From positions 1-64,000 of the forward strand of contig CAJUMJ010000029.1 of assembly GCA_910587095.1 (NCBI GenBank): DNA of 64,000 nucleotides, given 5' to 3'. Every line of letters starts with the position of its first letter. The first letter of the stretch is position 1. Of this stretch, positions 24,642-34,411 are shown one piece after another. The stretch comes from an uncultured Lachnospiraceae bacterium (lineage in GTDB: Bacteria > Bacillota > Clostridia > Lachnospirales > Lachnospiraceae). The notes under the pieces are model-generated. The model searched no databases. It saw nothing but the letters and a program-made list of their open reading frames with translations, and was not told where the DNA came from. Position numbers and translations under genes: made by a program.

Positions 24642-25823
24642 TCAGCCAAAGAGTGCCTCCCGCAGCCTGTAAAGTGCTTCTCCAAGCACGCTGCGCGGAC
24701 AGGCCACATTGATTCTCTGAAATCCCTTCCCGCTGTCCCCAAACATTTTCCCGCTGTCCAACCACAGCTTCGCCTTATGTACAATCAGTTCCTCCAACAT
24801 CTCCGCCGAAATACCCGTACCTGAAAAATCCAGCCAGACCAGATAGGTCCCCTCATGGTCTGTCATGGACACTCCCGGAAGATGATTCTCCACATATTCT
24901 CTCACAAAAGCTATGTTTTCGCGCACATACGCATGCATGGCCAAATACCACTCTTCTCCCCTGCTGTACGCAGTCTCACAGGCAATCAGCCCCATCACGC
25001 CAAGCTGGCTGATCCCGGCCGCGTCAAGCTGCTTTCGGAAGCGGTTCCTTAACGCCGGATTTGGAATAAAGATATTGGACAGTACCATCGTCGCCAGATT
25101 AAAGGTCTTGCTGGGCGAGGTACAGACGATGCAGTGATCCTCATACTCCTTCTTCAAATTGGCAAACACCAGATGTTTCCCCTGAAAAACAAAATCCTCA
25201 TGTATCTCGTCGCTTACCACGATCACACCGTGTTCCACACAGATATCACCCAGTCTTGTCAATTCCTCCGCCGTCCAGACCCTTCCCACGGGATTGTGGG
25301 GATTACACAGCAGAAACAGCTTTACTCCGTTTTGAATAATCTTCCGCTCAAAATCCGCAAAGTCAATATGATACCGGTTATCCTCTCCACGGTACAGCGT
25401 ATTGCTGACTACGCGTCTTCCATTGTCCTCTACTACTTCCGAAAAAGGATAATATACCGGCTGCTGTATCAAAACGGCGTCCCCTGGCTCCGTGTACGCT
25501 TTCACCGCCATGGCAAGAGCTGTCACGACTCCCGGCGTCTTCACAAGCCAGTCTTCCTCCGGCTTCCATCCGTGCCGTCTTTCCATCCAGTCTTGCACAA
25601 TTTCAAAATAAGGAGTCTGTACATCGCTGTAGCCGAAAATCCCCTCCCTCACCCGCTCCATCAGAGCGTCCTCTATGTAGGAGGAAGTCTTAAAATCCAT
25701 ATCCGCCACCCAAAGAGGCAGCACGTCCTCCGGCATACCGAACTCCTTTGCGAAATCATATTTCAGCGACCTGGTGTTTTTTCTCTCCACTACACTGTCA
25801 AAATCCAGATTTCTCTCCGCCAT
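24642..25823 (-). CDS. MalY/PatB-type aminotransferase, cystathionine beta-lyase
   Basis: A 393-residue PLP enzyme of fold type I, MalY/PatB branch, which cleaves cystathionine to homocysteine, pyruvate and ammonia, or acts on related beta-C-S substrates. Typical motifs: LPLWVADMDFKTSSYI near the N-terminus, NPHNPVGRVW, DEIHEDFVF, and the PLP lysine in SPSKTFNLATM. The ATG at 25823 follows GGGAGGAG; the frame is open to 25844. It is the last gene after der, plsY and gpsA, spaced 40 bases from gpsA. Confidence 0.9.
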   Translation of the reverse strand: MAERNLDFDSVVERKNTRSLKYDFAKEFGMPEDVLPLWVADMDFKTSSYIEDALMERVREGIFGYSDVQTPYFEIVQDWMERRHGWKPEEDWLVKTPGVVTALAMAVKAYTEPGDAVLIQQPVYYPFSEVVEDNGRRVVSNTLYRGEDNRYHIDFADFERKIIQNGVKLFLLCNPHNPVGRVWTAEELTRLGDICVEHGVIVVSDEIHEDFVFQGKHLVFANLKKEYEDHCIVCTSPSKTFNLATMVLSNIFIPNPALRNRFRKQLDAAGISQLGVMGLIACETAYSRGEEWYLAMHAYVRENIAFVREYVENHLPGVSMTDHEGTYLVWLDFSGTGISAEMLEELIVHKAKLWLDSGKMFGDSGKGFQRINVACPRSVLGEALYRLREALFG

Positions 25824-25863
25824 TTTTCTGACTCCTCCCCGCATACCAAAGCTCTTACTGATT

Positions 25864-26883
25864 TCAAAAGCTCTCCTCCCATGGAATCAGCGGATTCTCA
25901 ATCTTCTTATCCCGCAGCATCAGATTCTTCACCGCCTCATCCACTGGCATTGATCCGAACAAAACCGCGTTCACCTGCTCGATGATCGGAATCTGTACCC
26001 CGTATTTCTCCGCAAGTCCCATGGCTGCCTTAGCGGAATAAACGCCTTCCACCACCATCTTCACCTCGTCCATTGCCTGCTCCATCGTATATCCCTTTCC
26101 GATCAGGATACCGGCGCGGCGGTTTCTGGAGTGCATGGAGGCACAGGTCACGATCAAATCACCGATACCGGTAAGTCCGCTGAACGTCTCAATCCTGCCG
26201 CCCATGGCAAGCCCGAGTCTGGCAATCTCCGCGATTCCTCTTGTGATTAGCGCCGCTTTCGTATTGTCGCCATATCCCAGCCCGTCGGCGATTCCCGCAG
26301 CCAGCGCCACCACGTTTTTAAGCGCGGCTCCAAGCTCGATCCCAAGCACATCCGGGCTGATATAGACGCGGAACACTTCGTTCATGAAAACATTTTGCAA
26401 ATACTCGGCCGTGGCCTTCTTCTCCGCCCCCACCACGATCGTCGTGGGAATTCCTCTTCCCACCTCCTCCGCGTGGGACGGCCCCGAGAGCACCGCCACC
26501 TCCGCCTGCGGAATCTCTTCCTCTATGATCTGAGATAAGGTGAGCAGCGTCTTTTCTTCAATTCCTTTCGCCACATTGACGATAATCTGTCCCTCCCGCA
26601 CGAAAGGCTTCATGGAATGAGCCGTGCTTCTCGTGTAAGGCGAAGGAACCGCCAGCACAATCACATCCTTATCCTTCACCGCCGCTTCCAGGTTTGTGGT
26701 AAACACCATGTCCTCCGGCAGTTTAACCCCGGGCAGTTTTTCCTTGTGCTCCCGCTCCTTCATAAGCATCCCGATCTCCGATTCCACGATCGACCAGACC
26801 GTAACTTTATGTCCGTTCCTGTGGAGAAGCACCGCCAACGCCGTTCCCCAGCTTCCCGCGCCTATGATACTGATGTCCGCCAT
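25864..26883 (-). CDS. gpsA: Glycerol-3-phosphate dehydrogenase [NAD(P)+]
   Basis: A 339-residue cytosolic enzyme that reduces dihydroxyacetone phosphate to sn-glycerol-3-phosphate, the backbone for phospholipids. It has the N-terminal nucleotide site GAGSWGTALAVLLHRNG, the VAKGIE motif, the catalytic Lys region LKNVVALAAGIADGLGYGDN (with NTKAALITRG) and the GLTGIGDL segment. Length is normal. It follows plsY by about 50 bases, so the first two steps of phosphatidic acid synthesis are made from one transcript. Confidence 0.97.
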   Translation of the reverse strand: MADISIIGAGSWGTALAVLLHRNGHKVTVWSIVESEIGMLMKEREHKEKLPGVKLPEDMVFTTNLEAAVKDKDVIVLAVPSPYTRSTAHSMKPFVREGQIIVNVAKGIEEKTLLTLSQIIEEEIPQAEVAVLSGPSHAEEVGRGIPTTIVVGAEKKATAEYLQNVFMNEVFRVYISPDVLGIELGAALKNVVALAAGIADGLGYGDNTKAALITRGIAEIARLGLAMGGRIETFSGLTGIGDLIVTCASMHSRNRRAGILIGKGYTMEQAMDEVKMVVEGVYSAKAAMGLAEKYGVQIPIIEQVNAVLFGSMPVDEAVKNLMLRDKKIENPLIPWEESF

Positions 26884-26935
26884 ATGATACCTCCTTGTTT
26901 TCCCCTCTGCCCTTGCTTCTGATACGCATCCGGCA

Positions 26936-27610
26936 CTACGCCTTGTTTTCCGTGTTCTCCTCCGCTCCCGAGCTTTTGTGCGTCAGATAAGTTTTACGCT
27001 CCGTACCGCTTAGGAGCCGTTTGATATTCTCACGATGCTTCCAATAGGCCATGACCGTCAAAAAACCCGCTATAACATACATCTCGGTCAAAAGCGCCTG
27101 CGTCATGCCAAATACTCCCATCTGCCCCAATACCACCAGCTCAATCATAAATCCGGCATACACCAGAAGCGATCCGAAAGACACATAGTGAGTGATAAAA
27201 AACGCGCCGAAGAACAGCGTCACTCCCATCGGGATCAGGTAAGGGTGAAAAGAAAGAATCAGCCCGGCCGTAGCCGCTATGCCCTTTCCTCCTTTGAATT
27301 TGAGATAAAACGGAAAGTTATGTCCGATGATGGCTCCCGCCGCCGTATACATTTTCAGCAGATAAACCATATCCGGGTGGCTGTCGCCGAAAACAACACC
27401 CGTAATCACAACCGCAAGAATGCACTTCATGATATCTCCCAAAAGAACCAGAAGCCCGGCTTTCGTGCCGAACACCCGGAGGGTATTCGTGGTTCCGGCA
27501 TTGCCGCTCCCGTAATTCCTGATATCAATACCATGCAGTCTCCCATATATATAGGCTGTCTGAAAAAGCCCAAACACATATCCGATCAGTAAGCAAAAGA
27601 CCCGTTCCAC
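26936..27610 (-). CDS. plsY: Acyl-phosphate:glycerol-3-phosphate acyltransferase
   Basis: A 224-residue membrane enzyme that moves an acyl group from acyl-phosphate (made by PlsX) to glycerol-3-phosphate. Conserved motifs: GSGNAGTTNTLRVFG, the glycine-rich GHNFPFYLKFKGGKGIA and the FxxxxxxTHYVSFGSL segment; about six helices. The C-terminal 25 residues are a polar extension. The start codon is GTG at 27608-27610, just after the der stop (27613) with AAGGAT upstream. Confidence 0.96.
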   Translation of the reverse strand: MERVFCLLIGYVFGLFQTAYIYGRLHGIDIRNYGSGNAGTTNTLRVFGTKAGLLVLLGDIMKCILAVVITGVVFGDSHPDMVYLLKMYTAAGAIIGHNFPFYLKFKGGKGIAATAGLILSFHPYLIPMGVTLFFGAFFITHYVSFGSLLVYAGFMIELVVLGQMGVFGMTQALLTEMYVIAGFLTVMAYWKHRENIKRLLSGTERKTYLTHKSSGAEENTENKA

Positions 27611-27612
27611 GA

Positions 27613-28950
27613 CTATTTATTATCCTTTCTCTCCCTGACAAAAAACTTGAGGGGCGTCCCGACAAAACCGAAGGTATCACGAATCTGGTTTTCCAGATAC
27701 CGCAGATAGGAAAAGTGCATCAGTTCCTTATCGTTCACAAATATCACAAAGGTAGGCGGCTTCACCGCCACCTGGGTCGTATAATAAATCCGCAGTCTCT
27801 TTCCCTTATCCGCGGGAGGCTGCTGCAGCGCAACCGCCTCCGTCACAATCTCGTTTAACACGCCCGTAGCCACGCGCATGGAATGGTTCTCATTCACCGC
27901 GTCGATCACATCGTAGAGCTTCATCAACCTCTGCCCGCTCACCGCCGAGATAAACATGATCTCCGCATAAGGCATAAAAGATAACACCTGTCTGATTTTC
28001 TCCGTGTACTCTTTCACAGTCCGGTTGTTCTTCTCAATGGCATCCCACTTATTCACCGCGATGACGACAGCCTTGCCCCTGTCGTGGGCAATGCCGGCGA
28101 TCTTGGCGTCCTGCTCCGTCACGCCCTCCGTCGCGTCGATAATAAGCACGGCGATATCCGCCCGCTCCACCGCGGCTACCGTTCGGATAATCATATAGCG
28201 TTCCAACTCTTCTTTTATTTTATTCTTTCTGCGAAGCCCCGCCGTGTCTATGAACACATACTCCCTGCCGTTGTGGGTGATCTCCGTATCTATGGCGTCT
28301 CTGGTCGTTCCGGCGATATCGGAAACGATCAGACGGTTTTCCCCGATCAGACGGTTGATGATCGAGGACTTCCCCACGTTCGGCTTCCCGATGATGGCCA
28401 CCTTTGTGCGGGTGTCCTCCTCCTCATCCTCCGTTGTCTCTCCAAAATGGGAGATCACCTCGTCCAGAAGTTCCCCGAAGCCGAGGCGGTTGGTTGAGGA
28501 TATGGGATAAGGCTCCCCGACTCCCAAATTATAAAATTCGTAGGTATCCGCCATATATTTGTTAAAATCATCCACCTTGTTGACCGCAAGTATCACGGGT
28601 TTATGGGAACGTCTGAGCATATCGGCCACCTTGGAATCCGCATCCTGCAGCCCCTGCTTCACATCCACAAGGAAAATAATCACATCCGCCGTATCTATGG
28701 CCGTCTGCGCCTGTTCCCGCATTTGGGACAAGATAATATCCTTGCTGTCAGGCTCAATACCGCCGGTATCTATCAGCGTAAAATTCCGGTCAAGCCAGGA
28801 GACGTCCGCATAAATCCTGTCCCTTGTAATTCCCGGCGTATCCTTCACAATAGCTATCTTCTCCCCTGCCAACGCGTTAAACAGGGTAGACTTTCCAACA
28901 TTTGGACGTCCCACCACCGCAACGATCGGCTTGGTATTTTTTCTGCTCAT
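27613..28950 (-). CDS. der: Ribosome-associated GTPase Der (EngA)
   Basis: A 445-residue tandem GTPase needed for 50S subunit assembly. Two G domains are clear: first P-loop GRPNVGKST, DTGGIEP and NKVDD; second P-loop GKPNVGKSS, DTAGLRRK and NKWD; a C-terminal KH-like domain follows. The start at 28950 has GGAGACTATGAC in front and places the usual KPIVAVVGRPN at the N-terminus; the frame runs open to 29007. It is the first gene of the der-plsY-gpsA-malY operon. Confidence 0.97.
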   Translation of the reverse strand: MSRKNTKPIVAVVGRPNVGKSTLFNALAGEKIAIVKDTPGITRDRIYADVSWLDRNFTLIDTGGIEPDSKDIILSQMREQAQTAIDTADVIIFLVDVKQGLQDADSKVADMLRRSHKPVILAVNKVDDFNKYMADTYEFYNLGVGEPYPISSTNRLGFGELLDEVISHFGETTEDEEEDTRTKVAIIGKPNVGKSSIINRLIGENRLIVSDIAGTTRDAIDTEITHNGREYVFIDTAGLRRKNKIKEELERYMIIRTVAAVERADIAVLIIDATEGVTEQDAKIAGIAHDRGKAVVIAVNKWDAIEKNNRTVKEYTEKIRQVLSFMPYAEIMFISAVSGQRLMKLYDVIDAVNENHSMRVATGVLNEIVTEAVALQQPPADKGKRLRIYYTTQVAVKPPTFVIFVNDKELMHFSYLRYLENQIRDTFGFVGTPLKFFVRERKDNK

Positions 28951-29152
28951 GTCATAGTCTCCATTCTGCTGCCGGAAAGGGAAAGAAGCCATCTCGTTTC
29001 CCGGCATACCGGCAAGTCATATACCGCTTGATTTTACATCATCTTTGCCCGCTTGTAAAGCCAAACCCACGTTTAAACCGGAACATACGGCCAAATTCAT
29101 GCGAAAACCGGCGCAGGTATGCATTGGGTATGCATTGTGACGCCGAATCCAC

Positions 29153-29181
29153 TTGACATGTCACCGTCGTAATGATATAAA
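29153..29181 (+). promoter_or_regulatory. Promoter of prs
   Basis: TTGACA (29153-29158), 17-base spacer, TATAAA (29176-29181), 68 bases before the ATG. Confidence 0.85.
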
Positions 29182-29248
29182 ATTTTTGTAAGTACATATC
29201 AGCGCGGGAAAACTCCCGTGCCCAAACATACGATTAAGCGGAGAAATT

Positions 29249-30442
29249 ATGCCTAACACAGAACAACTTGAACATTCCATGCCGGTAGCTGCCGTAAAGC
29301 TTCTGGCTCCGAAAGCGGCGCTTCCACTTGCGGAAAAGGTAAACACGCATCTGGTGGAATACCGCCGTGACCTGAAAAACGATGTCAAAAACGATCCCGC
29401 TTTCCACGGTTATATGGAAGACAATTATCTGATGGAGATAGAATGCCCGCGCTTTGGCAGCGGGGAAGGCAAGGCCGTCCTGCCCGACTCCGTAAGAGGC
29501 AAGGATATCTTTCTCCTCACGGATATCTGCAATCACAGCATCACCTACACCATGAACGGTTTCACCAATCATATGTCCCCCGACGACCATTATCAGGATT
29601 TAAAGCGGATCATCTCCGCCATAAACGGCAAAGCGCACCGTATCAATGTCATCATGCCCTTTCTCTACGAAGGACGCCAGCACAAGAGAAACGGAAGGGA
29701 ATCCTTAGACTGCGCTTATGCCATCAAAGAGCTGATGGATATGGGTGTCTCCAACTTTATCACCTTCGACGCCCATGATCCCAGGGTACAGAATTCCGTC
29801 CCGATCAAGGGCTTTGACAATTTCACGCCGCCCTACCAGTTTATCCGCTCGCTTTTGCGGATGGAAAAAAATCTGATTATCGACAAGGATCACACCATCG
29901 TCATCAGTCCCGACGAGGGAGCGCTTGACAGAGCCGTTTATTTTGCAAACGTTCTTGGCGTAGATACCGGCATGTTCTACAAACGCCGGGATTATTCCAC
30001 CATCGTGAACGGCAAAAATCCGATTGTTGCGCACGAATTTCTCGGCGACAATATTGACGGTAAAGATGTCATCGTCATTGACGATATGATCTCCTCCGGC
30101 GGCAGCATGATCGACACCGCCAGACAGTTAAAGAAAATGAATGCCAAGCGTGTCTTCATCTGCTGTACTTTCGGACTGTTTACGGACGGACTCTCGGCCT
30201 TTGACGCCGCCTACGAGAGCTGCTATTTCGACAGGATTGTGACCACGAACCTATGCTATCAGCCCCCCGAGCTCCGGGAAAAGCCCTATTACATCGAGGC
30301 TGACATGAGTAAGTTCATCGCGTCCATCATAGATTTCATGAACCACGACGCCTCGATGGCAAACATCTACACTCCCACGGACAAGATTCATCAGGTTCTT
30401 TCGAAGTATAATAACCGGGAAGTGAGCGGTCTGGATATCTGA
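29249..30442 (+). CDS. prs: Ribose-phosphate pyrophosphokinase (PRPP synthase)
   Basis: A 397-residue enzyme that makes PRPP from ribose-5-phosphate and ATP for nucleotide, His and Trp synthesis. The PRPP-binding loop is VIVIDDMISSGGSMIDTA (about 280), with the flexible loop FYKRRD and the FDAHDPRVQNSVPIKGFDN region. It is about 80 residues longer than classical Prs (about 315), with an extended N-terminus and inserts, a form seen in Clostridia. The start codon lacks a strong ribosome site but has AAGCGGAG upstream. It is transcribed alone, divergent from der. Confidence 0.93.
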   Translation: MPNTEQLEHSMPVAAVKLLAPKAALPLAEKVNTHLVEYRRDLKNDVKNDPAFHGYMEDNYLMEIECPRFGSGEGKAVLPDSVRGKDIFLLTDICNHSITYTMNGFTNHMSPDDHYQDLKRIISAINGKAHRINVIMPFLYEGRQHKRNGRESLDCAYAIKELMDMGVSNFITFDAHDPRVQNSVPIKGFDNFTPPYQFIRSLLRMEKNLIIDKDHTIVISPDEGALDRAVYFANVLGVDTGMFYKRRDYSTIVNGKNPIVAHEFLGDNIDGKDVIVIDDMISSGGSMIDTARQLKKMNAKRVFICCTFGLFTDGLSAFDAAYESCYFDRIVTTNLCYQPPELREKPYYIEADMSKFIASIIDFMNHDASMANIYTPTDKIHQVLSKYNNREVSGLDI

Positions 30443-30444
30443 CA

Positions 30445-30494
30445 AGAAAGCTGCCGCCCTGTCTGCATACAGGAACGGCAGCTTTCTGTTTTTT
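30445..30494 (+). terminator. Terminator of prs
   Basis: AGAAAGCTGCCG (30445-30456) pairs perfectly with CGGCAGCTTTCT (30476-30487), followed by GTTTTTT. Confidence 0.9.
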
Positions 30495-30496
30495 AA

Positions 30497-30649
30497 CTAC
30501 TTTCTTTTGTCTTCACTGCAAAGAAGTTCATACTTTTTTTTGATTTCTTCAAACTCTTCCAATGTTTTGCAATTCTGTAGATCATTGTTAATTCGTTCTC
30601 TTTCCAACTGTCGAGCCAGCTTCTCAATCACTTCCGCATTTGTCGGCAT
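30497..30649 (-). CDS. Small 50-residue coiled-coil-like protein
   Basis: A short minus-strand frame with ATG at 30649, AGGTGA 5 bases upstream and TAG at 30497-30499. The product is highly charged and helical (VIEKLARQLERERINNDLQN, then TLEEFEEIKKKYELL) with two cysteines. It looks coding by composition and its ribosome site. It lies between the prs terminator and a histidine kinase gene that ends at 30731, so it is the last gene downstream of the kinase. Function unknown. Confidence 0.6.
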   Translation of the reverse strand: MPTNAEVIEKLARQLERERINNDLQNCKTLEEFEEIKKKYELLCSEDKRK

Positions 30650-30730
30650 ATTATCACCTGCTTTCACAAACATAAACTATTGTTACTACCTGTCATTATA
30701 CAAGCTTAAAAACCGGAACGCAAGTAACTG

Positions 30731-33607
30731 TTACTCTTTTTCCGCCACAGGAAACGACAGATTTACCTTAAACAAATCCCCGTCCAACTCAATCTCAAAA
30801 CTACCCTTCTGAGCCAGCGTCAGGTTCTGGGCTATGGAAAGCCCCAGGCCGCTTCCCTCCGTAGTTCTGGACTCGTCGCCGCGGACAAACCGCTCCGTCA
30901 GTTCTTCCGGTTTACATAACAGTGGATTCTCCGAAATATTCTTGATCGTCACCTGAATTCTCTCCGCTCCCTCTTCCACGCCTTTCACTGCCTTGTCCAG
31001 CGTCACATACACGCGCGTGCCGGGCATAGCGTACTTAAAAATATTATTAAACAAATTTTCCATCACCCGCCAGATTCTGCGGCTGTCCGCTTCGATCACA
31101 GCATCCTTTGTGTTCACATTCATCACCGTGGTGAGGCTCTTTGTGTCAAACTTCTCGGAAAATTCCCCAATGGTCTGGTTCATCAGCTCCATCAGATTAA
31201 TCCGCTCAAAATGCAGACTGATATTCCCCGAAGTGATCTTGCTAGCCTCCACCAAATCGTCGGTAAGCTGCTTTAATCTCTGTGACTTTTCATCCAGCAC
31301 ACGGATATAATTCTGTACCCTTTCGTTGTCTACCTGCTCCCTCTTAAGCAGATCCACATAATTGATGATGGAAGTGAGCGGCGTCTTAATATCGTGGGAT
31401 ACGTTGGTGATCAGATCCGCCTTCATGCGCTCGTCCTTCATACTGATTTCCACTGCTTCCTTGATTCCCTTTCCGATACTGTTGACGGAGACAGCCAAAG
31501 CTCTGTTATCCCCATGAAGCTCTTCCGTGTCGATCTGATGCTCCACTTTTCCTCCGGCGATAGTCTCGATCCCCTCCACAATGCCCTGACGCTCTTTCAC
31601 GTCCTTGTAGAGCAGGATACCCACAATCACATCCACGATACCGGCAAACAAAATCAAAAGAACACCGCCGTCCCACCACACGCTCATCCGCGCTCCCGTC
31701 TCCAGAGCAACCATATTAAACAACAGGAACACACCGTAAGGCACCCACGTGCGCAGAACAATACCGCCGTTGTCGTACACCTTCCATACAAATTTTTTAA
31801 ATCGACACGTCAAACGACACAACCATGAATTTTTCCAGAACATCCGCGCCTTGATTCTTCTGACCAGGCTGTAGAAGAAGAAGGTACACAGCACATCCGC
31901 CGCAAAGGCTCCCGAAAACAGCAGCGCCTTAAACCAGTCCTCGTGCACTCTGTCCCGCAGTTCATCCAAATTGGTTGGATCAATCCCCGCAACCTCTGTC
32001 ACTACCACAAGTGTCCAAATCGCAAAGAGCATTACTCCAAAGGCGATACATCCGGCCGCCTCCGTCGGTATCTGATCAAAAGCGTTTAATCGTGTGCGCT
32101 TCTTGCCTGTCGCATCATACTCTCTCCCCGTTACAAGGATCTGGTAAATAAAGAGAACCAGATACAAAACGCCCGAAATGAAACCCACCGCCATCCACTG
32201 CCAAAGATTGGGCAGATAATACGCGGCCCGCGTAAAGGCGTCTTTCGCCGGATAGGTCGTATCCACATTCATCCAGATTTTAACTGTTTCCGGGTATGCG
32301 TAATCATACCCCTGTAAAAGCTGCCGCACCGTGTTTTCCTCAATGGTGGTGTTTGTCACATATGTCATATCCGCGGGACAGTAGTAAATAAATTTTTCCG
32401 CCGGAAGCTTCGCCTCATCTCCTTTCTTCGCAAACTCCTCCATCATCTGCATAACGCGTTTCCTGTAAGAGCTGCCGCTTTCCAAATTGCTGTAATACTG
32501 CGTCTCATCCCCGACCGTCTTTTCGATCAGATAGCGGATATTGGAGTTTGCCGCGCTATAATAGTCCTGGTATTCCACGTACTCTCCATAATTGTAGGAA
32601 AGGCTCTGCGCCGCACGCTGCACGTTCTCACACAGTTCATCGTACTGCTGCCAGTCGGACACATACTCCTCCAGATTTTTCCCTTCAACGGTCTTATAGC
32701 GGTTGACAAGAATGTTATAAATCCCCGCTTCCAAACCGTCCGCCTCCAAAACTGCTATCTCTGTGTCCGCGCCCGACTCTGTCTCCTGGTCGTACTCTCC
32801 AGCCTCCGCGTGCCGTGAAAGCTCATCGATGGGCTGATAGTCCTTCACAAAACCGGAATCCTCGTCAAACTCCGCTGATTCAAAAATAATTTCGTTTCCG
32901 GTCGTCACGTCCGACACGGAAGTGTAGGTTTTCACGTCGGATTTCATATATCCGGCATCCGAAGTATTCCGGTAATCGCTTTTCGGGTTCATCTTCGTCA
33001 CCCGGGTCGTATCGGCCAGAAAATCAGCCGCCTCCGCTTTTGTCATCTCCTCTTCCAGATATTCGAACCCGAAATTGCTCCACTTGAGCAAATCCTCCAG
33101 TCTGTAATCGGCCGTCACATACTGCTCCGGAAGACCACCGTTTCGATAATTGTAAGCGGTCACATCCACCACCTTATCGCCGTCAAAAACGCCCGCTGTC
33201 TCCAACTGGCTGCTCACCACGCCAAAGCGAACGAGATCCGCCAGCGCATAGCCAAATATCGTCTCAAATATCTCGGACTCCTCAAAGGGCTTTCCCGGAT
33301 CGGAATATCCCGTATAGCTGACATAGGACCCGTCCGAATGCACACCCGAAATGCGCACCGTGCTGCATACCGTCACAACAAAAAAGGCAAATACCGCAGT
33401 CGCCAGCGCGACGTGCTGCAGCAGGAGAAGCAGCATCCTGATCCCGCGTCTGTTTCTTCGCTTTTCCTTCCTCGACCTCTTCTCCCGTTTTTGTTTCCCT
33501 TCCTGTTCCTCCTCCTTCTCCTCTTCCCCTTTTTTCTCTTCCGTCGTCTCCTCTGCTGTCTCTAATACCTCCGTGTTCTCCTCTCGTTCTCTGTTTTCCA
33601 TTCCCAT
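30731..33607 (-). CDS. Sensor histidine kinase with large outside domain
   Basis: A 958-residue membrane kinase paired with the OmpR regulator just upstream. The N-terminus (1-58) is a very charged Glu/Lys/Arg tract in the cytosol, then TM1 (about 58-85), an outside domain of about 390 residues with no recognised family, a cluster of about five further helices (about 475-690), a linker, HisKA with His in LITNVSHDIKTPLTSIINY (about residue 735) and HATPase_c at the end (NLFNNIFKYAM, GSGLGLSIAQN). An ATG two codons inside (MENRE) is an alternative start. The many helices set it apart from simple VanS-like kinases. The signal is unknown. Confidence 0.92.
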   Translation of the reverse strand: MGMENREREENTEVLETAEETTEEKKGEEEKEEEQEGKQKREKRSRKEKRRNRRGIRMLLLLLQHVALATAVFAFFVVTVCSTVRISGVHSDGSYVSYTGYSDPGKPFEESEIFETIFGYALADLVRFGVVSSQLETAGVFDGDKVVDVTAYNYRNGGLPEQYVTADYRLEDLLKWSNFGFEYLEEEMTKAEAADFLADTTRVTKMNPKSDYRNTSDAGYMKSDVKTYTSVSDVTTGNEIIFESAEFDEDSGFVKDYQPIDELSRHAEAGEYDQETESGADTEIAVLEADGLEAGIYNILVNRYKTVEGKNLEEYVSDWQQYDELCENVQRAAQSLSYNYGEYVEYQDYYSAANSNIRYLIEKTVGDETQYYSNLESGSSYRKRVMQMMEEFAKKGDEAKLPAEKFIYYCPADMTYVTNTTIEENTVRQLLQGYDYAYPETVKIWMNVDTTYPAKDAFTRAAYYLPNLWQWMAVGFISGVLYLVLFIYQILVTGREYDATGKKRTRLNAFDQIPTEAAGCIAFGVMLFAIWTLVVVTEVAGIDPTNLDELRDRVHEDWFKALLFSGAFAADVLCTFFFYSLVRRIKARMFWKNSWLCRLTCRFKKFVWKVYDNGGIVLRTWVPYGVFLLFNMVALETGARMSVWWDGGVLLILFAGIVDVIVGILLYKDVKERQGIVEGIETIAGGKVEHQIDTEELHGDNRALAVSVNSIGKGIKEAVEISMKDERMKADLITNVSHDIKTPLTSIINYVDLLKREQVDNERVQNYIRVLDEKSQRLKQLTDDLVEASKITSGNISLHFERINLMELMNQTIGEFSEKFDTKSLTTVMNVNTKDAVIEADSRRIWRVMENLFNNIFKYAMPGTRVYVTLDKAVKGVEEGAERIQVTIKNISENPLLCKPEELTERFVRGDESRTTEGSGLGLSIAQNLTLAQKGSFEIELDGDLFKVNLSFPVAEKE

Positions 33608-33628
33608 ATCCTTTCTTCCGCGTCGCAG

Positions 33629-34324
33629 TTACACATCTTTCTCGATCTTATATCCGACGCCCCATACTACCTTAAGATATCTGGGCTCTCTGGGATTGAT
33701 CTCAATCTTCTCCCTGATATGTCTGATATGCACCGCAACCGTGTTGTCCGCCCCGATGGCCTCCTCATTCCAAATACTCTCGTAAATCTGATTGATGGAG
33801 AACACACGGCCGCAGTTTTTCACAAGGAGCAGAAGAATATTGTATTCGATCGGCGTCAGCTTCACGCTGTCCCCGTCCACCGTCACCTCCTTGGTGTCGT
33901 CGTTGATACACAGTCCTCCCACCTGGAATACCGCGTTGTTCTCCGCGTTTAGATTCCCCAAAGTCGTGTATCTGCGAAGGTTGGACTTCACTCTCGCCAC
34001 CATTTCAAGCGGATTGAAGGGCTTCGTAATATAATCGTCCGCACCGATATTGAGCCCGAGAATCTTGTCGCTGTCCTCCGACTTCGCAGACAGGAAAATG
34101 ATAGGTACACTGGAGTACTCCCGGATTTTCACGGTCGCATGTATGCCGTCCAGCTTCGGCATCATGATGTCTATCAGTACCAGGTGAATCTGCTGTTCCT
34201 TCAAAACATTGATTGCCTCCTGCCCGTCATACGCCTTAAAAATCGTGTAACCCTCCTGCATCAGGTAAATCTCGATCGCGTCCACAATCTCCCTGTCATC
34301 ATCGCACACAAGTATATTAGCCAT
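33629..34324 (-). CDS. OmpR/PhoB-family response regulator
   Basis: A 231-residue regulator: receiver domain (residues 1-118) with DDD at 8-10, the phosphorylated Asp in VLIDIMMPKLDG and Lys in YITKPF; winged-helix DNA-binding domain (about 130-230) with LTPIEYNILLLLVKNCGRVFS and the VAVHIRHIREKI recognition helix. The ATG at 34324 follows AGAGGTGA; three extra codons are possible. It sits 21 bases ahead of its kinase. VanR-like overall. Confidence 0.95.
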   Translation of the reverse strand: MANILVCDDDREIVDAIEIYLMQEGYTIFKAYDGQEAINVLKEQQIHLVLIDIMMPKLDGIHATVKIREYSSVPIIFLSAKSEDSDKILGLNIGADDYITKPFNPLEMVARVKSNLRRYTTLGNLNAENNAVFQVGGLCINDDTKEVTVDGDSVKLTPIEYNILLLLVKNCGRVFSINQIYESIWNEEAIGADNTVAVHIRHIREKIEINPREPRYLKVVWGVGYKIEKDV

Positions 34325-34411
34325 TGCTCTCACCTCTTTCGTAAACCGGTTTATGGTATCATTAAATCATGTAAAGATAAAGGAATAGATGGGTATTTCT
34401 TTAATTGTTTC

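Noticed and set aside
30507..30812. A 101-codon plus-strand frame after prs
   Set aside because: It is antisense to both the 50-residue minus-strand gene and the end of the kinase gene, and is Ser/Asn rich without a ribosome site.
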